64,000 bases of DNA from Flavisolibacter nicotianae. Its GTDB lineage: Bacteria; Bacteroidota; Bacteroidia; Chitinophagales; Chitinophagaceae. The notes below the pieces were generated by a model. The model made no database searches. It saw only the letters and a list, made by a program, of their open reading frames with translations, and was not told where the DNA came from. The stretch is taken from contig NZ_RBCI01000014.1 of the NCBI RefSeq assembly GCF_003628535.1, positions 1-64,000 of the forward strand, written 5' to 3'. The translations under genes were made by a program, and so were the position numbers. Below, in pieces: positions 8,663 to 17,391 of this stretch. Each line of letters opens with the position of its first letter. Position 1 is the stretch's first letter.

Positions 8663-11600
8663 TTATTTTACCACCTGCAGGTTTTGCACTGTGCGCTGAC
8701 CGGAACCATCCTTCACTTCAAGGTGATAGACTCCCGCCCCGATGTTTTGCGGCAATGCCAGCTTTTCGGCAAGCGTGCCACCGGTGTACTGAACGGTTTT
8801 GCGTAAAACCGTTTGCCCGGCCATCGTATACAGGGAAAGCGAATAGGTTCCCGGTAGCCTGTTCTGCAGCAAAAGACTACACTCATTGCCAAGAACCGGG
8901 TTTGGATACACGGCCATTGTTTGATTTGCCTTTTGCAACTGCACCTTTACAATGGCTGAATATTTTATCTCGCCATTACTCCCGGAAATTTTGACCCGGT
9001 AATAGTTCATGGCTGCCGGCTGGCCGTCCAAATACGTATAGGTTTTTTCGCCTGCTCCAGGCGTTTTTTCGATTGTTGCCAAGGGCGTGAAGGTAGCCGC
9101 GTCGACCGATCGCTCAACCTGGTAATTTTTGCAGTCCGTTTCATCGGTAACTGACCATTGGACAGAGACTTCTTTTGTGCTTTTTGCCTCCGCTTTTATG
9201 CCGGTGATCGAAAGCGGTAATGCAATGGCGGCACGGAAGGCAAGATAAAAACGCGAGGGATCTTTTGACGCAGCATCGGACGTCACGTTGAAAGAATAGG
9301 TTGTGGTTGCATCATTGGGATCCAGCGGCGTTTCTTTTTTCAGGAAGCGATCCCCAAGCACCGGCGCAAGGCCTGTACCGGTAAAGTTGACTGTTTTTAG
9401 TTCCAGCTGGTAAGGCTTACTTGTTGTATTCCACAACCGGAATTTCAGCGTATCGCCCAGTTGCGGCTCAGCTCCTGAGGTCACGATGTAATCACCGCCT
9501 GTTTTTTGTATGGAAAGGTTTTCGGAACTGTTGATCGCCTTGACCATGTTGTCGCCGGCCGCCGACCTGTACGTATCGTTGTACTGGGTGAGGGCACCGT
9601 CTACCAATACCGGGTTAGCATTGTCTGTTGCGTCGTATAAATTGACGTAGAGTTTTGCATCTTCACTACCCAAAAGCCGGAAGACCGAAATGCCCGGGGT
9701 GGCTGATGATTTTTGCGATTCTTTGAGGGTGATGGCATTATCGGCAGTGGCCGTTGCTGTTGGCATAACAAAGAATCCTTCACCGGAATGGATGTAGCGG
9801 TTGGCCGGTGACTGGCTTCCGTTTCCAGGGATCGCTTCGTACTGGCTGCTGCCCGCCGTTACCGGTCGCATCAGCACATAGCCACCGGAGGAGCCCAGAG
9901 AAGCCTGCCAGATATAAAAGGAAGACTGAATTTTGGTATTGTTGGCGTCGTAAACCGCCTTGAAATCCAGGGGAGACGCATAGGGATTCCCGATCAGCGT
10001 GTGTGTGTTTGCTTTGGAAACAGGCACTGTGAACGTTCCTTTCTTCAGGGTTCCCGTGGGCCGTAAGGTTGTTGCACCCGCGGCAGTGCCGGAGTAGACA
10101 GAACGATCGCCGCGAACAAACAACAGGTAGGCCTGGTTGCTGTTGAAAGCCGTTGCCGTTACCGTCGAGGAAACGGGCTGCCAGGATGCCTGGGAGTTGG
10201 TCGTCGCCGGAGCATAATAGCGCAGTGAGGCAGCGCCATTGGCAATGGCCGTCCAAAAATCGAATCCTTTTGCATTGGCTGCCGCAGCGGTCCCCTGCTG
10301 CTGACCGGTGATCAGGGTACCTGTGCCGGTGGCCGGAATGGTCGTCGTACCGTTCCAGGTACTGCCTTCCTGCCAGGCTGCACTGATGGTTGTATTCGAC
10401 ACCGGAGCGGTGACAAGGCGCCAGCGACGGCTGCTCCAGGCCGGGATATACCGTTCGACCGTTACATTGGTTTCTCCTGCGAGGGTGCCCCTGATCTCTG
10501 CTACATAGGCGGTCTTACTTGCACCAGATTTCAGCACCAGGTTTTTGGCCGCCAGGTCGAAGGTTCCGCCGGCAATGTTCAGTGCCGTATAAATATTCAG
10601 CTTGCTGCCCAGGGTTGCCGTACCCGATGAAACGGACATCAATGCCAGTGCATTGGTTGTGCCATCGGTTGTCTGATCGAAATTCAGCGTGCCTGCCACA
10701 CCCGAAGCTGCAACGGTCAACGCCGACGCAGACGACCCGCGAAGTGAACCGGAGCCGGAGACCGTTCCGCCAAGTGTCAATGTTTTACCGTTCAATGCCA
10801 GGAAACCGGATTGCAGGGCCAGGGCCGTTGCTACGGTATAGTCGTCATTTATCGTCACGCCTGCCGCATTAGCGACTGTCAAATTTTTAATCGTTGCTGA
10901 AACGCTGCCGGCGGGTATGTTTTGTGCCGCCGAACCATTGAACACAAGGGATCCTGCTGCCGCGTTGATGGTGCCAGCGGACCGGTTGATGGTGCCTGAA
11001 ATGGTTTGGGTACTCGTGCCCGCATCATAAGTTCCACCCGTGAGTACCAGTGAATTGCTAATCGTGGTGTTGTCGGCCGTTGATACCCCCGCCGTGTTGT
11101 TGATGGTGAGGTCTTTTACGCTACCGGTGAAGGTGCCGGCCGGGACCGATTGTGCCGCGGTGCCGCTAAAGACAATGCCACCGGCATTTGCGCTAATGGC
11201 GCCGGCTGTTCTTGCCACATTACCATTAATCGTAACCGTATTGGTGCCAACAGCAAATGTTCCTGCAGTCAGCGACAGAGAATTGCCAACGGTAAGGTTT
11301 CCTGCGGTTGTCACGCCGGCTGCGTTGTTGATAGCCAGGTCTTTCACACCGCCCGTGAACGTGTTGGCCGGGATGGTTTGCGCTGTTGTGCCACTGAAAA
11401 CAACACCGCCTGCACCTGCGCCTATTACGCCGGCCGTTTTCGCCACATTACCATTAATCGTAACTGTATTGGAGCCAACAGCAAATGTTCCGGCAGTCAG
11501 CGACAAGGAATTGCCCACGGTGAGGTTTCCTGCGGTTGTTACGCCAGCTGCGTTGTTGATAGCCAGGTCTTTTACGCTACCGGTGAAGGTGCCGGCCGGA

Positions 11601-13411
11601 ATGGTTTGCGCAACTGACCCGTTAATGATGAAAGCGCCATTACTTGCGTTTACCGTTCCACTGGTTTTGGTAATCGTGCCTTTGATTGTTTGCGTGGATG
11701 TCCCGGTGTTATAGGTTCCGGCATTCAGAGCCAGCGTACCGGTCAGGGTCAGGTCGGCATTCACATTGACGCCCGCTTCATTGCTGACCGTGAGATTGTT
11801 GACCGTAGTGGTAAAGATGCCCGCGGCAACGGTTTGGGCACTTGTTCCATTGAATGCTACTGTTCCGGTTGCCGCATTGATGCTGCCGGCGGACCGGGTT
11901 ACGTTCCCACCCAGAGACAAAGTTGTCGTACCCAGCGCTAATGTTCCAGTCGCCAAATCCAGGGTATTGCTCACCGAGATATCGGACTGCGGTGTCAGCC
12001 CCATCGCGTTGTTGATGGTGAGGTCTTTTATGCTTCCGGTGAAGGTATTGGCCGGAATCGATTGTGCCGTTGTGCCACTGAAGACCATTGCACCGTTGCC
12101 GGCATTGATAGCCCCTGCGGACCTGGTAATGGACCCTTTTATCGTTTGGGTGCTTGAACCGGTATTGTAGGTTCCGGCAGTTAGCGCCAGGGTGCCTGTC
12201 AGGGTCAGATCTGCAGCTGTATTCACACCCAGTGAATTGTTTACCGTCAGGTTGTTGACGGTGCCGGCAAACACGCCTGCGGCAATGGTTTGAGCACTGC
12301 TTGTCCCATTAAATGCGATCGTTCCAGTTGCTGCGTTGATGGTGCCGGACGTACGAGTCATATTCCCACCAAGTGACAGGGTTGTCGTACCCAGGGCAAA
12401 TGTTCCTGCCGACAGATCAAGGGTATTGCTTACGGTCATATTTGCTGCCGTTGTTACACCCTGTATATTATTGATGGTCAGGTTTTTTACCGCCCCGCTA
12501 AAGACGCCGGAAGGAATTGACTGGGGGACCGTACCGCTGAACGCGACGGTACCGCTTCCGGCCGATATAACCCCACTGGTCCGGCTGATCGAGCCTTTCA
12601 CGGTCAGGGTTTTTGTGCCCGTTTCCAATGTACCCGAAGGCAGGCTTAACGTGCCCTGCAATGCCAGGTTGCCACCGAGAATGACCGTTGTTCCTATCCC
12701 GGTTACAGTCAGGTTATTATAGGTCGGTTCAAACGCCGTTCCGGACGTCAGCGACAAGCCCAGTGCGCTGTAATCCAGCAGCGTTTTGGATGTGTTAATG
12801 GTGGTCGCATTCAGCGTTACATTGTCAATCATCACTGCATTACTGACATTGTTGGCCGCGTTATAGGCATAAATCTTTAGAAAAAGGTAAGGCTGGTTTT
12901 CGGAGCCGGCAGGAAGGCTAAACTGCAGATTGGAAAAGGTTGTGGAAAGTGAAAGCGACCCTGTTGTCGACGCTACGTATGCTGATGAAGAGGGAGCCGT
13001 GGTCGATGTATTGGTTGCCCAAGCAATTGCAAGAAAGGTTCCCGTTGTCGATGCCATTGCATCCAGGCTCAGTGTCAAACCACTAAAACCGGACGTGTTC
13101 GTCATGAAACCAAAATAATCGCTTGTGCTGGCCCCGGGATTTGACCCAGGCCATTTGTTGCTGGAAAATGCGGTTCCGGCGGACGTTCCGTGGTTAAAAA
13201 TCCCGGCACCTGCTGCGGCGATATCGATCGGTGTTGGCGGACTGTAGGTCCGTACAATGGAGGTGCTGCCTGAATTAATCGCCTGTTCGGGTGTTTGTTC
13301 AAGTGTTGTCCGTGACGAATTGTTCTCAAAATCGTAGTATAAGACAGGGACCTGCGCCGAGGCAGAAGCAGAAAGCAAAAGGGAAAACAGTAGCAGTACT
13401 GTCGTTTTCAT
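8663..13411 (-). CDS. Giant T9SS-secreted repeat protein with 76-residue tandem repeats (1582 aa)
   Basis: The signal peptide is clear (MKTTVLLLFSLLLSASASAQ). Residues about 20 to 210 form a jelly-roll-like N-terminal domain (VLYYDFENNS, AINSGS). Residues about 230 to 835 contain about eight tandem 76-residue repeats. Each runs through a LxAGTxxxGxxT start, an ITRSAGxINA middle, an AQxIPAGxFTGxVKDL segment and an INNAAGVTT end. Such repeats would fold as a parallel beta-solenoid. Residues about 930 to 1582 match the C-terminal half of the giant protein at 2256-7340 (GETNVTVERYIP, RRWRLVTAPV, GTLITGQQQG, FVRGDRSVYSG). The end is a T9SS type A sorting domain (MAVYPNPVLGNECSLLLQ, final LQVVK). 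It probably forms a long surface stalk or adhesin. No catalytic site was seen. Confidence 0.92.
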   Translation of the reverse strand: MKTTVLLLFSLLLSASASAQVPVLYYDFENNSSRTTLEQTPEQAINSGSTSIVRTYSPPTPIDIAAAGAGIFNHGTSAGTAFSSNKWPGSNPGASTSDYFGFMTNTSGFSGLTLSLDAMASTTGTFLAIAWATNTSTTAPSSSAYVASTTGSLSLSTTFSNLQFSLPAGSENQPYLFLKIYAYNAANNVSNAVMIDNVTLNATTINTSKTLLDYSALGLSLTSGTAFEPTYNNLTVTGIGTTVILGGNLALQGTLSLPSGTLETGTKTLTVKGSISRTSGVISAGSGTVAFSGTVPQSIPSGVFSGAVKNLTINNIQGVTTAANMTVSNTLDLSAGTFALGTTTLSLGGNMTRTSGTINAATGTIAFNGTSSAQTIAAGVFAGTVNNLTVNNSLGVNTAADLTLTGTLALTAGTYNTGSSTQTIKGSITRSAGAINAGNGAMVFSGTTAQSIPANTFTGSIKDLTINNAMGLTPQSDISVSNTLDLATGTLALGTTTLSLGGNVTRSAGSINAATGTVAFNGTSAQTVAAGIFTTTVNNLTVSNEAGVNVNADLTLTGTLALNAGTYNTGTSTQTIKGTITKTSGTVNASNGAFIINGSVAQTIPAGTFTGSVKDLAINNAAGVTTAGNLTVGNSLSLTAGTFAVGSNTVTINGNVAKTAGVIGAGAGGVVFSGTTAQTIPANTFTGGVKDLAINNAAGVTTAGNLTVGNSLSLTAGTFAVGTNTVTINGNVARTAGAISANAGGIVFSGTAAQSVPAGTFTGSVKDLTINNTAGVSTADNTTISNSLVLTGGTYDAGTSTQTISGTINRSAGTINAAAGSLVFNGSAAQNIPAGSVSATIKNLTVANAAGVTINDDYTVATALALQSGFLALNGKTLTLGGTVSGSGSLRGSSASALTVAASGVAGTLNFDQTTDGTTNALALMSVSSGTATLGSKLNIYTALNIAGGTFDLAAKNLVLKSGASKTAYVAEIRGTLAGETNVTVERYIPAWSSRRWRLVTAPVSNTTISAAWQEGSTWNGTTTIPATGTGTLITGQQQGTAAAANAKGFDFWTAIANGAASLRYYAPATTNSQASWQPVSSTVTATAFNSNQAYLLFVRGDRSVYSGTAAGATTLRPTGTLKKGTFTVPVSKANTHTLIGNPYASPLDFKAVYDANNTKIQSSFYIWQASLGSSGGYVLMRPVTAGSSQYEAIPGNGSQSPANRYIHSGEGFFVMPTATATADNAITLKESQKSSATPGISVFRLLGSEDAKLYVNLYDATDNANPVLVDGALTQYNDTYRSAAGDNMVKAINSSENLSIQKTGGDYIVTSGAEPQLGDTLKFRLWNTTSKPYQLELKTVNFTGTGLAPVLGDRFLKKETPLDPNDATTTYSFNVTSDAASKDPSRFYLAFRAAIALPLSITGIKAEAKSTKEVSVQWSVTDETDCKNYQVERSVDAATFTPLATIEKTPGAGEKTYTYLDGQPAAMNYYRVKISGSNGEIKYSAIVKVQLQKANQTMAVYPNPVLGNECSLLLQNRLPGTYSLSLYTMAGQTVLRKTVQYTGGTLAEKLALPQNIGAGVYHLEVKDGSGQRTVQNLQVVK
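10900..12720 (-). repeat. Eight-fold 228-bp tandem coding repeat
   Basis: The unit length is 228 bases (76 codons), measured from the GCCACATTACCATTAATCG word at 11214, which recurs at 11442. Most units differ clearly, but the two adjacent units around 11214 to 11580 are nearly identical over long stretches. This suggests a recent duplication or gene conversion. Confidence 0.85.
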
Positions 13412-13429
13412 TCCGGTACGATTTTTTAA

Positions 13430-13449
13430 TAGAAACCCGTTCGTTTCTA
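13430..13449. promoter_or_regulatory. Small hairpin in the leader of the 1582-aa protein gene
   Basis: TAGAAAC and GTTTCTA form perfect 7-bp arms around a 6-base loop. The hairpin lies between the putative -7 box and the ATG, so it would be in the 5' leader of the mRNA. Confidence 0.35.
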
Positions 13450-13472
13450 AACAAGGATTTACGGATCGGGGA

Positions 13473-13480
13473 CAAACATA
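13473..13480 (-). promoter_or_regulatory. TAnnTTTG -7 element for the 1582-aa protein gene
   Basis: On the minus strand the sequence reads TATGTTTG, a full match to the Bacteroidota -7 consensus. It predicts a leader of about 55 to 60 bases. I do not see a good -33 TTTG at the usual 19 to 21 base distance. Confidence 0.35.
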
Positions 13481-13530
13481 GACTTTCCCCTCAAATTCTC
13501 CTAGTAGTTCTTACCGAGGAAACCTAAGTA

Positions 13531-13553
13531 ATTCCACCTAGATTAGGTGGAAT
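13531..13553. promoter_or_regulatory. Perfect inverted repeat, possible operator
   Basis: ATTCCACCTA and TAGGTGGAAT form 10-bp arms separated by three bases. It lies about 120 bases upstream of the 1582-aa protein gene. The half-site AATCCACCTAG recurs near 13854 at the 3' end of the next gene, which may be chance. Confidence 0.35.
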
Positions 13554-13599
13554 CCAATACAGGCAAGGGTTTCAGCGAAAATCGTTTGTTTGAAAAAAG

Positions 13600-13608
13600 T
13601 TATTCACA
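13600..13608 (+). other. DnaA-box-like 9-mer (TTATTCACA)
   Basis: The 9-mer matches the TTATNCACA consensus for DnaA binding exactly. A second box in the same orientation lies about 78 bases further on. Confidence 0.35.
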
Positions 13609-13677
13609 CCGGGTTCATGCGTCTTCTGATGCGTATTTTTTACACGATCCTGACTCTCTGACCTTCCAGATAAACGG

Positions 13678-13686
13678 TTATCCACA
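13678..13686 (+). other. DnaA-box-like 9-mer (TTATCCACA)
   Basis: The 9-mer TTATCCACA is the strongest form of the DnaA box. With the 9-mer at 13600 and an AT-rich tract near 13825 to 13852 it makes this gap of about 450 bases, which has no gene, worth checking as an origin or a DnaA-titrating site. No dnaA, dnaN or rpmH gene lies nearby. Confidence 0.4.
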
Positions 13687-13860
13687 AGCGATTCCGGGAA
13701 CTCCCCTCTTTGTTAGCGGTTGATGAAATCCGGACCGAACAAACCTTGCGAAAGTGCCGTCCGTCGCCTTCATTTGCATTTTTTCTGCCGGCTGCTGCAC
13801 CCGTTTTACCGATGCACATTTCGTTGTTAATGCAATTTTTAAAAAATTAAGGTAATCCAC

Positions 13861-14298
13861 CTAGCGCCAACCGGGAAAGGCTGTTGAAAGTTCGAGGCTG
13901 CTGCCTGCTTTTTTCCAGGCGACCGTTGAAACGCCGTTACAGATGACGAGGTATTCGACCGGAACAGAAAGGTGGTAGCGGAGTGCCTGCTGCAGAACAT
14001 CCTCGCTGAGCACCACGGCCGGGGCCTTGCATTCGACCAGCATCCAGGGCTGATGGCCGGCATCGTACACAAGAATATCGAACCGTTTTTTCAGCCCGTT
14101 GACAAAAATTTCCTTTTCGAGTGCAATGGCTTGTTTGGGATAGTGAAGGACAGTTGTAAAATAGGCCACCAGGTTTTGCCGCACCCATTCTTCTTCTGTT
14201 AACAGAAGCCAAGACTTGCGAATGGCATCGAAGATGTACTGCTTCTCCCCCTTTTTCTTGATCCGGAATTGCGGCGGCGGGAACGGCACCTGAATCAT
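13861..14298 (-). CDS. HsdR N-terminal-like (PD-(D/E)xK nuclease fold) protein, orphan
   Basis: The 145-residue protein matches the type I restriction enzyme R N-terminal domain family, common in Bacteroidota as a stand-alone protein. The nuclease core is visible: E62 in ALEKEIF, D74 in KRFDILVYD, and E89-C90-K91 in MLVECKAP. There is no helicase part, and no HsdM or HsdS gene nearby, so it is not a complete restriction system. The stand-alone proteins have no firmly known function; DNA or RNA processing is possible. The gene ends near the DnaA-box gap and is transcribed away from AMP nucleosidase. The start is supported by the family N-terminus (MIQVPFPPPQFRIK). Confidence 0.85.
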   Translation of the reverse strand: MIQVPFPPPQFRIKKKGEKQYIFDAIRKSWLLLTEEEWVRQNLVAYFTTVLHYPKQAIALEKEIFVNGLKKRFDILVYDAGHQPWMLVECKAPAVVLSEDVLQQALRYHLSVPVEYLVICNGVSTVAWKKAGSSLELSTAFPGWR

Positions 14299-14316
14299 GC
14301 GTCAAACCTAGGACAA

Positions 14317-14352
14317 AAACAGTTCACGAGTTCGCGAGTTCACAAGTTCACC
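14317..14352. repeat. Degenerate reiteration (GAGTTC / AAGTTCAC family)
   Basis: CAGTTCACGAGTTCGCGAG continues as a chain of near-copies of GTTCAC and GAGTTC. It lies between the divergent HsdR-N and AMP nucleosidase genes. Confidence 0.45.
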
Positions 14353-14427
14353 GTTTAGGCGCCAGGGTGGAGAGGGATTGCGCAAGTTCTCCGTAACCAA
14401 CAAGCGAAGTTTTCTAAATTCGTGGCC

Positions 14428-15198
14428 ATGAAGACGAAAGACGATATCGTACGGAACTGGCTGCCCCGGTATACCGGCCAGCCGTTGGAAAGCTTTGGGA
14501 AGTATATTTTATTGACGAATTTCAGCAATTACGTACGGCTTTTTGCCGAATGGCACCAGGTGGAGATCGGCGGCCCGGACAAACCGATGCAGTGCGCCAC
14601 GGCCGACGGCATCACCATTATCAATTTCGGGATGGGCAGCCCGACGGCTGCCACCGTAATGGACCTGCTTACCGCGATCAACCCCGAAGCCGTGCTTTTC
14701 CTGGGAAAATGCGGCGGACTGAAAAAACGCAACAAACTGGGTGACCTGATCCTGCCGATCGCCGCCATTCGCGGGGAGGGTACATCGAACGATTACCTGC
14801 CGGAGGAAGTGCCTGCCCTGCCGGCCTTCGCCCTGCAAAAAGCCATTTCCACCACCATCCGCGATCACAGCGTGGACTATTGGACCGGAACCGTTTACAC
14901 CACCAACCGCCGCGTGTGGGAGCACGATGAAGAGTTTAAAGCCTACCTGCAGAAAGTACGTGCCTATGCCATTGACATGGAAACGGCAACCATTTTCATG
15001 GTTGGATTTGCCAACCGCATTCCCACAGGGGCGCTACTGCTGGTGAGCGACCAGCCCATGACACCGGAAGGCGTGAAGACCGAGGAAAGCGATAAAAAAG
15101 TGACGGAGCAATACGTGGAGCGCCACCTCCGGATCGGGATCGATTCGCTGAAGCAACTGATCAATAACGGACTGACGGTACGGCACTTACGGTTTTGA
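14428..15198 (+). CDS. amn: AMP nucleosidase (short Bacteroidota form)
   Basis: The enzyme hydrolyses AMP to adenine and ribose 5-phosphate, in the cytoplasm, as part of purine salvage and adenylate balance. The 256-residue protein belongs to the nucleoside phosphorylase superfamily. Its N-terminus MKTKDDIVRNWLPRYTG and the segments INFGMGSPTAATVMDL, FLGKCGGLK and YAIDMETATIF are typical. The Glu in DMET is the expected purine-site residue. A GTG two codons upstream is possible, but the ATG fits the family start. It stands alone on the plus strand. A GGATATT reiteration begins right at its stop codon. It lacks the extra N-terminal domain of the enterobacterial enzyme. Confidence 0.9.
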   Translation: MKTKDDIVRNWLPRYTGQPLESFGKYILLTNFSNYVRLFAEWHQVEIGGPDKPMQCATADGITIINFGMGSPTAATVMDLLTAINPEAVLFLGKCGGLKKRNKLGDLILPIAAIRGEGTSNDYLPEEVPALPAFALQKAISTTIRDHSVDYWTGTVYTTNRRVWEHDEEFKAYLQKVRAYAIDMETATIFMVGFANRIPTGALLLVSDQPMTPEGVKTEESDKKVTEQYVERHLRIGIDSLKQLINNGLTVRHLRF

Positions 15199-15253
15199 TA
15201 TTGGATATTGGATATTTGATATTGGATATTCGTTATTTGTTATTGCGTTATTC
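15196..15253 (+). repeat. GGATATT reiteration downstream of amn
   Basis: The sequence after the stop codon repeats TTGATATTGGATATT and drifts into CGTTATTTGTTATTGCG. It is one of four such stretches in the window, each immediately after the stop of a plus-strand gene. Confidence 0.7.
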
Positions 15254-15301
15254 ATCTGACAGATGGGCATTGGCATTCTGCCTTGCCGTGACTATTTTTT
15301 T

Positions 15302-15682
15302 ATGAAAGTACTCTTCATCAGCATCCTGGCCGCAGTGGCGCTGGTTCAGCAGAAATGCAACCGGGAAAGTCTTCCTGCCCACTGTTACAAGGGGCGACTG
15401 GAGATCAAAGCCATCTGCGGCAATTACACGATCTCGGTTTTGGAAGGCGCCATCGATTCTTCGCAGGTTGAAAACTCCTGGACGGACGAGAACACGAAGA
15501 AAACCTACCGTAAGGTGTTTGCACTGGCAAATCCCTGCAGCTTCCCCGATTCGATCCGCGAAGGACAGGAATTTTATTTTACACCTGGTACAACAGTTCA
15601 AAACTGCATGGTGTGCCAGGCTTATTATCCCAAACCCGCCAAAGCGCTTGCCATCCGGGTGCTTGACAAACCCTGCCGCTAA
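15302..15682 (+). CDS. Hypothetical small exported protein (126 aa)
   Basis: I do not recognise the family. The chosen ATG gives a hydrophobic N-terminus (MKVLFISILAAVALVQQ) followed by KCN, possibly a signal peptide. Several Cys residues follow (in PAHCYKG, KAICGNY, NPCSFPD, NCMVCQ, DKPC), which suggests disulphides in the periplasm. The stop codon lies only two bases before the ATG of the ABC ATPase gene, so the two are probably co-transcribed. A start 13 codons upstream is possible but would bury the hydrophobic segment. Similar short proteins are often found in Chitinophagaceae, but I cannot give a function. Confidence 0.7.
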   Translation: MKVLFISILAAVALVQQKCNRESLPAHCYKGRLEIKAICGNYTISVLEGAIDSSQVENSWTDENTKKTYRKVFALANPCSFPDSIREGQEFYFTPGTTVQNCMVCQAYYPKPAKALAIRVLDKPCR

Positions 15683-15684
15683 CC

Positions 15685-17385
15685 ATGGAGCCACTTCTCC
15701 GGATCGAAAACCTGTGCATTGATTTTGTGTCGGAAGGCCGAACCAACCGCGCCGTTGATTCTGTTTCCTTTGCTGTTGAAAGAGGGGAGATCGTTGCGCT
15801 GGTGGGTGAAAGCGGCTCGGGCAAGTCCGTCACGTCTCTTTCCATCCTGCAGCTTCTGCCCCAGCCGCCGGCGCGGTATGCGGCCGGCCGTATCCTGTTC
15901 AGCGAGGCAAACAACGAACCGGTTGACCTCCTGCAGCTTTCGCCACAGGCCATCCGCACCATCCGCGGCCACAAGATCGCCATGATCTTCCAGGAGCCCA
16001 TGACCTCGTTAAACCCCGTCATGACCTGCGGCCAGCAGGTAAAGGAAGCCCTGCTTGTGCACAAAAAAATTTCCGGCGCCGAAGCCCGGCGACGAACCAT
16101 CGACTGGTTTGAAAAGGTAAAGCTCCCCGAGCCGGAACGGCTGTTTGACCGTTATCCTCACCAATTGAGCGGCGGCCAGAAACAACGGGTGATGATTGCC
16201 ATGGCCATGTGTTGCGAACCGTCGCTGCTGATCTGCGACGAGCCCACTACCGCACTGGATGTGACGGTGCAAAAAACCGTGCTGGAGCTGATCCGCCAGT
16301 TGCAGCAGGAACAGAACATGGGGGTCATTTTCATCACGCACGACCTGGGCGTGGTTGCAGAAATTGCCGACCGCGTGGCCATCCTTTACAAAGGCGCCAT
16401 CGTGGAGGAAGGTGCAGTACAGGACATTTTCCGTGGGGCCAAACATCCCTACACCCAGGCCCTGATCCAGTGCCGGCCGGCCCTGCATTCCAAAGGAGAA
16501 CGGCTGCCAACGGTGAGCGACTACCTGGAGAAAGAAAAGCCCGGCCCGGCCCTGCCAAAGCCGGCCGCTGCCCCGGCAAGAGGGGAAAGGGAAAGCCTGC
16601 TCCGGGTGGAAAACCTTTCGGTGAAATTTCCCGGAAAGACCAACCTGTTTGGCAAGCCAAAGGGATTTTTCACAGCGGTAGACGATGTGTGTTTTTCTCT
16701 CTTTAAAAACGAAACACTGGGACTGGTGGGAGAATCGGGCTGCGGGAAAACAACGCTTGGGCGCACCCTGCTCCGGCTCATCGAACCGACATCGGGCCAA
16801 ATCGTTTACAACGGCCAGGATATCACCCGCCTTTCGAAACCGGCGGTAAAAGAACTGCGGAAAGAGGTGCAGCTGATCTTCCAGGATCCCTATTCTTCTC
16901 TCAATCCGCGCCTGACCATCGGCGATGCCATTGCCGAACCCATGCTGGTGGCCGGCATCGAACCCTCGCTGCGGGAGCGAAGGAAAAAAGTGGCTGCCCT
17001 GCTGGAACGGGTGAACCTGTCGGAGGCGATGATGAACCGGTATCCCCACGAATTCTCCGGCGGACAGCGGCAGCGCATCGTGATCGCCAGGGCACTGGCC
17101 CTCGATCCGGGTTTCGTGGTTTGTGATGAATCGGTATCGGCGCTGGATGTCAGCATACAGGCGCAGGTGCTGAACCTGCTGAACGATTTAAAAAGGGACC
17201 TCGGTCTGAGCCTGCTGTTTATTTCGCACGACCTGTCGGTTGTGCGGTATATGTGCGACAGTATCCTGGTGATGCGGGCCGGCAAAATCGTGGAAAGCGG
17301 GAACGCGGAAGAGGTGTACAACCATCCCCAACAGGCCTATACCCAAACGCTGATTGATGCTGTGCCGAAAATCCAGGTTTCGTAA
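15685..17385 (+). CDS. Fused oligopeptide/dipeptide ABC transporter ATP-binding protein
   Basis: The 566-residue protein carries two complete ABC ATPase domains, like DppD-DppF fused or GsiA/YejF. The first has Walker A GESGSGKS at residues 41 to 48, a signature LSGGQKQR and Walker B LLICDEPTTALD. The second has Walker A GESGCGKT near residue 350, FSGGQRQR and FVVCDESVSALD. The second Walker B has ES where most have EP; both are known in this family. Each half ends with the oligopeptide-binding C-terminal extension (HPYTQALIQ and QAYTQTLID). It would energise import of peptides or similar solutes at the inner membrane. The permease and binding-protein genes are not in the window. Confidence 0.93.
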   Translation: MEPLLRIENLCIDFVSEGRTNRAVDSVSFAVERGEIVALVGESGSGKSVTSLSILQLLPQPPARYAAGRILFSEANNEPVDLLQLSPQAIRTIRGHKIAMIFQEPMTSLNPVMTCGQQVKEALLVHKKISGAEARRRTIDWFEKVKLPEPERLFDRYPHQLSGGQKQRVMIAMAMCCEPSLLICDEPTTALDVTVQKTVLELIRQLQQEQNMGVIFITHDLGVVAEIADRVAILYKGAIVEEGAVQDIFRGAKHPYTQALIQCRPALHSKGERLPTVSDYLEKEKPGPALPKPAAAPARGERESLLRVENLSVKFPGKTNLFGKPKGFFTAVDDVCFSLFKNETLGLVGESGCGKTTLGRTLLRLIEPTSGQIVYNGQDITRLSKPAVKELRKEVQLIFQDPYSSLNPRLTIGDAIAEPMLVAGIEPSLRERRKKVAALLERVNLSEAMMNRYPHEFSGGQRQRIVIARALALDPGFVVCDESVSALDVSIQAQVLNLLNDLKRDLGLSLLFISHDLSVVRYMCDSILVMRAGKIVESGNAEEVYNHPQQAYTQTLIDAVPKIQVS

Positions 17386-17391
17386 ACAGCA

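Noticed and set aside
15685-17385. Complete peptide-import operon
   Set aside because: Only the ATPase is present. No permease or binding-protein gene adjoins it.
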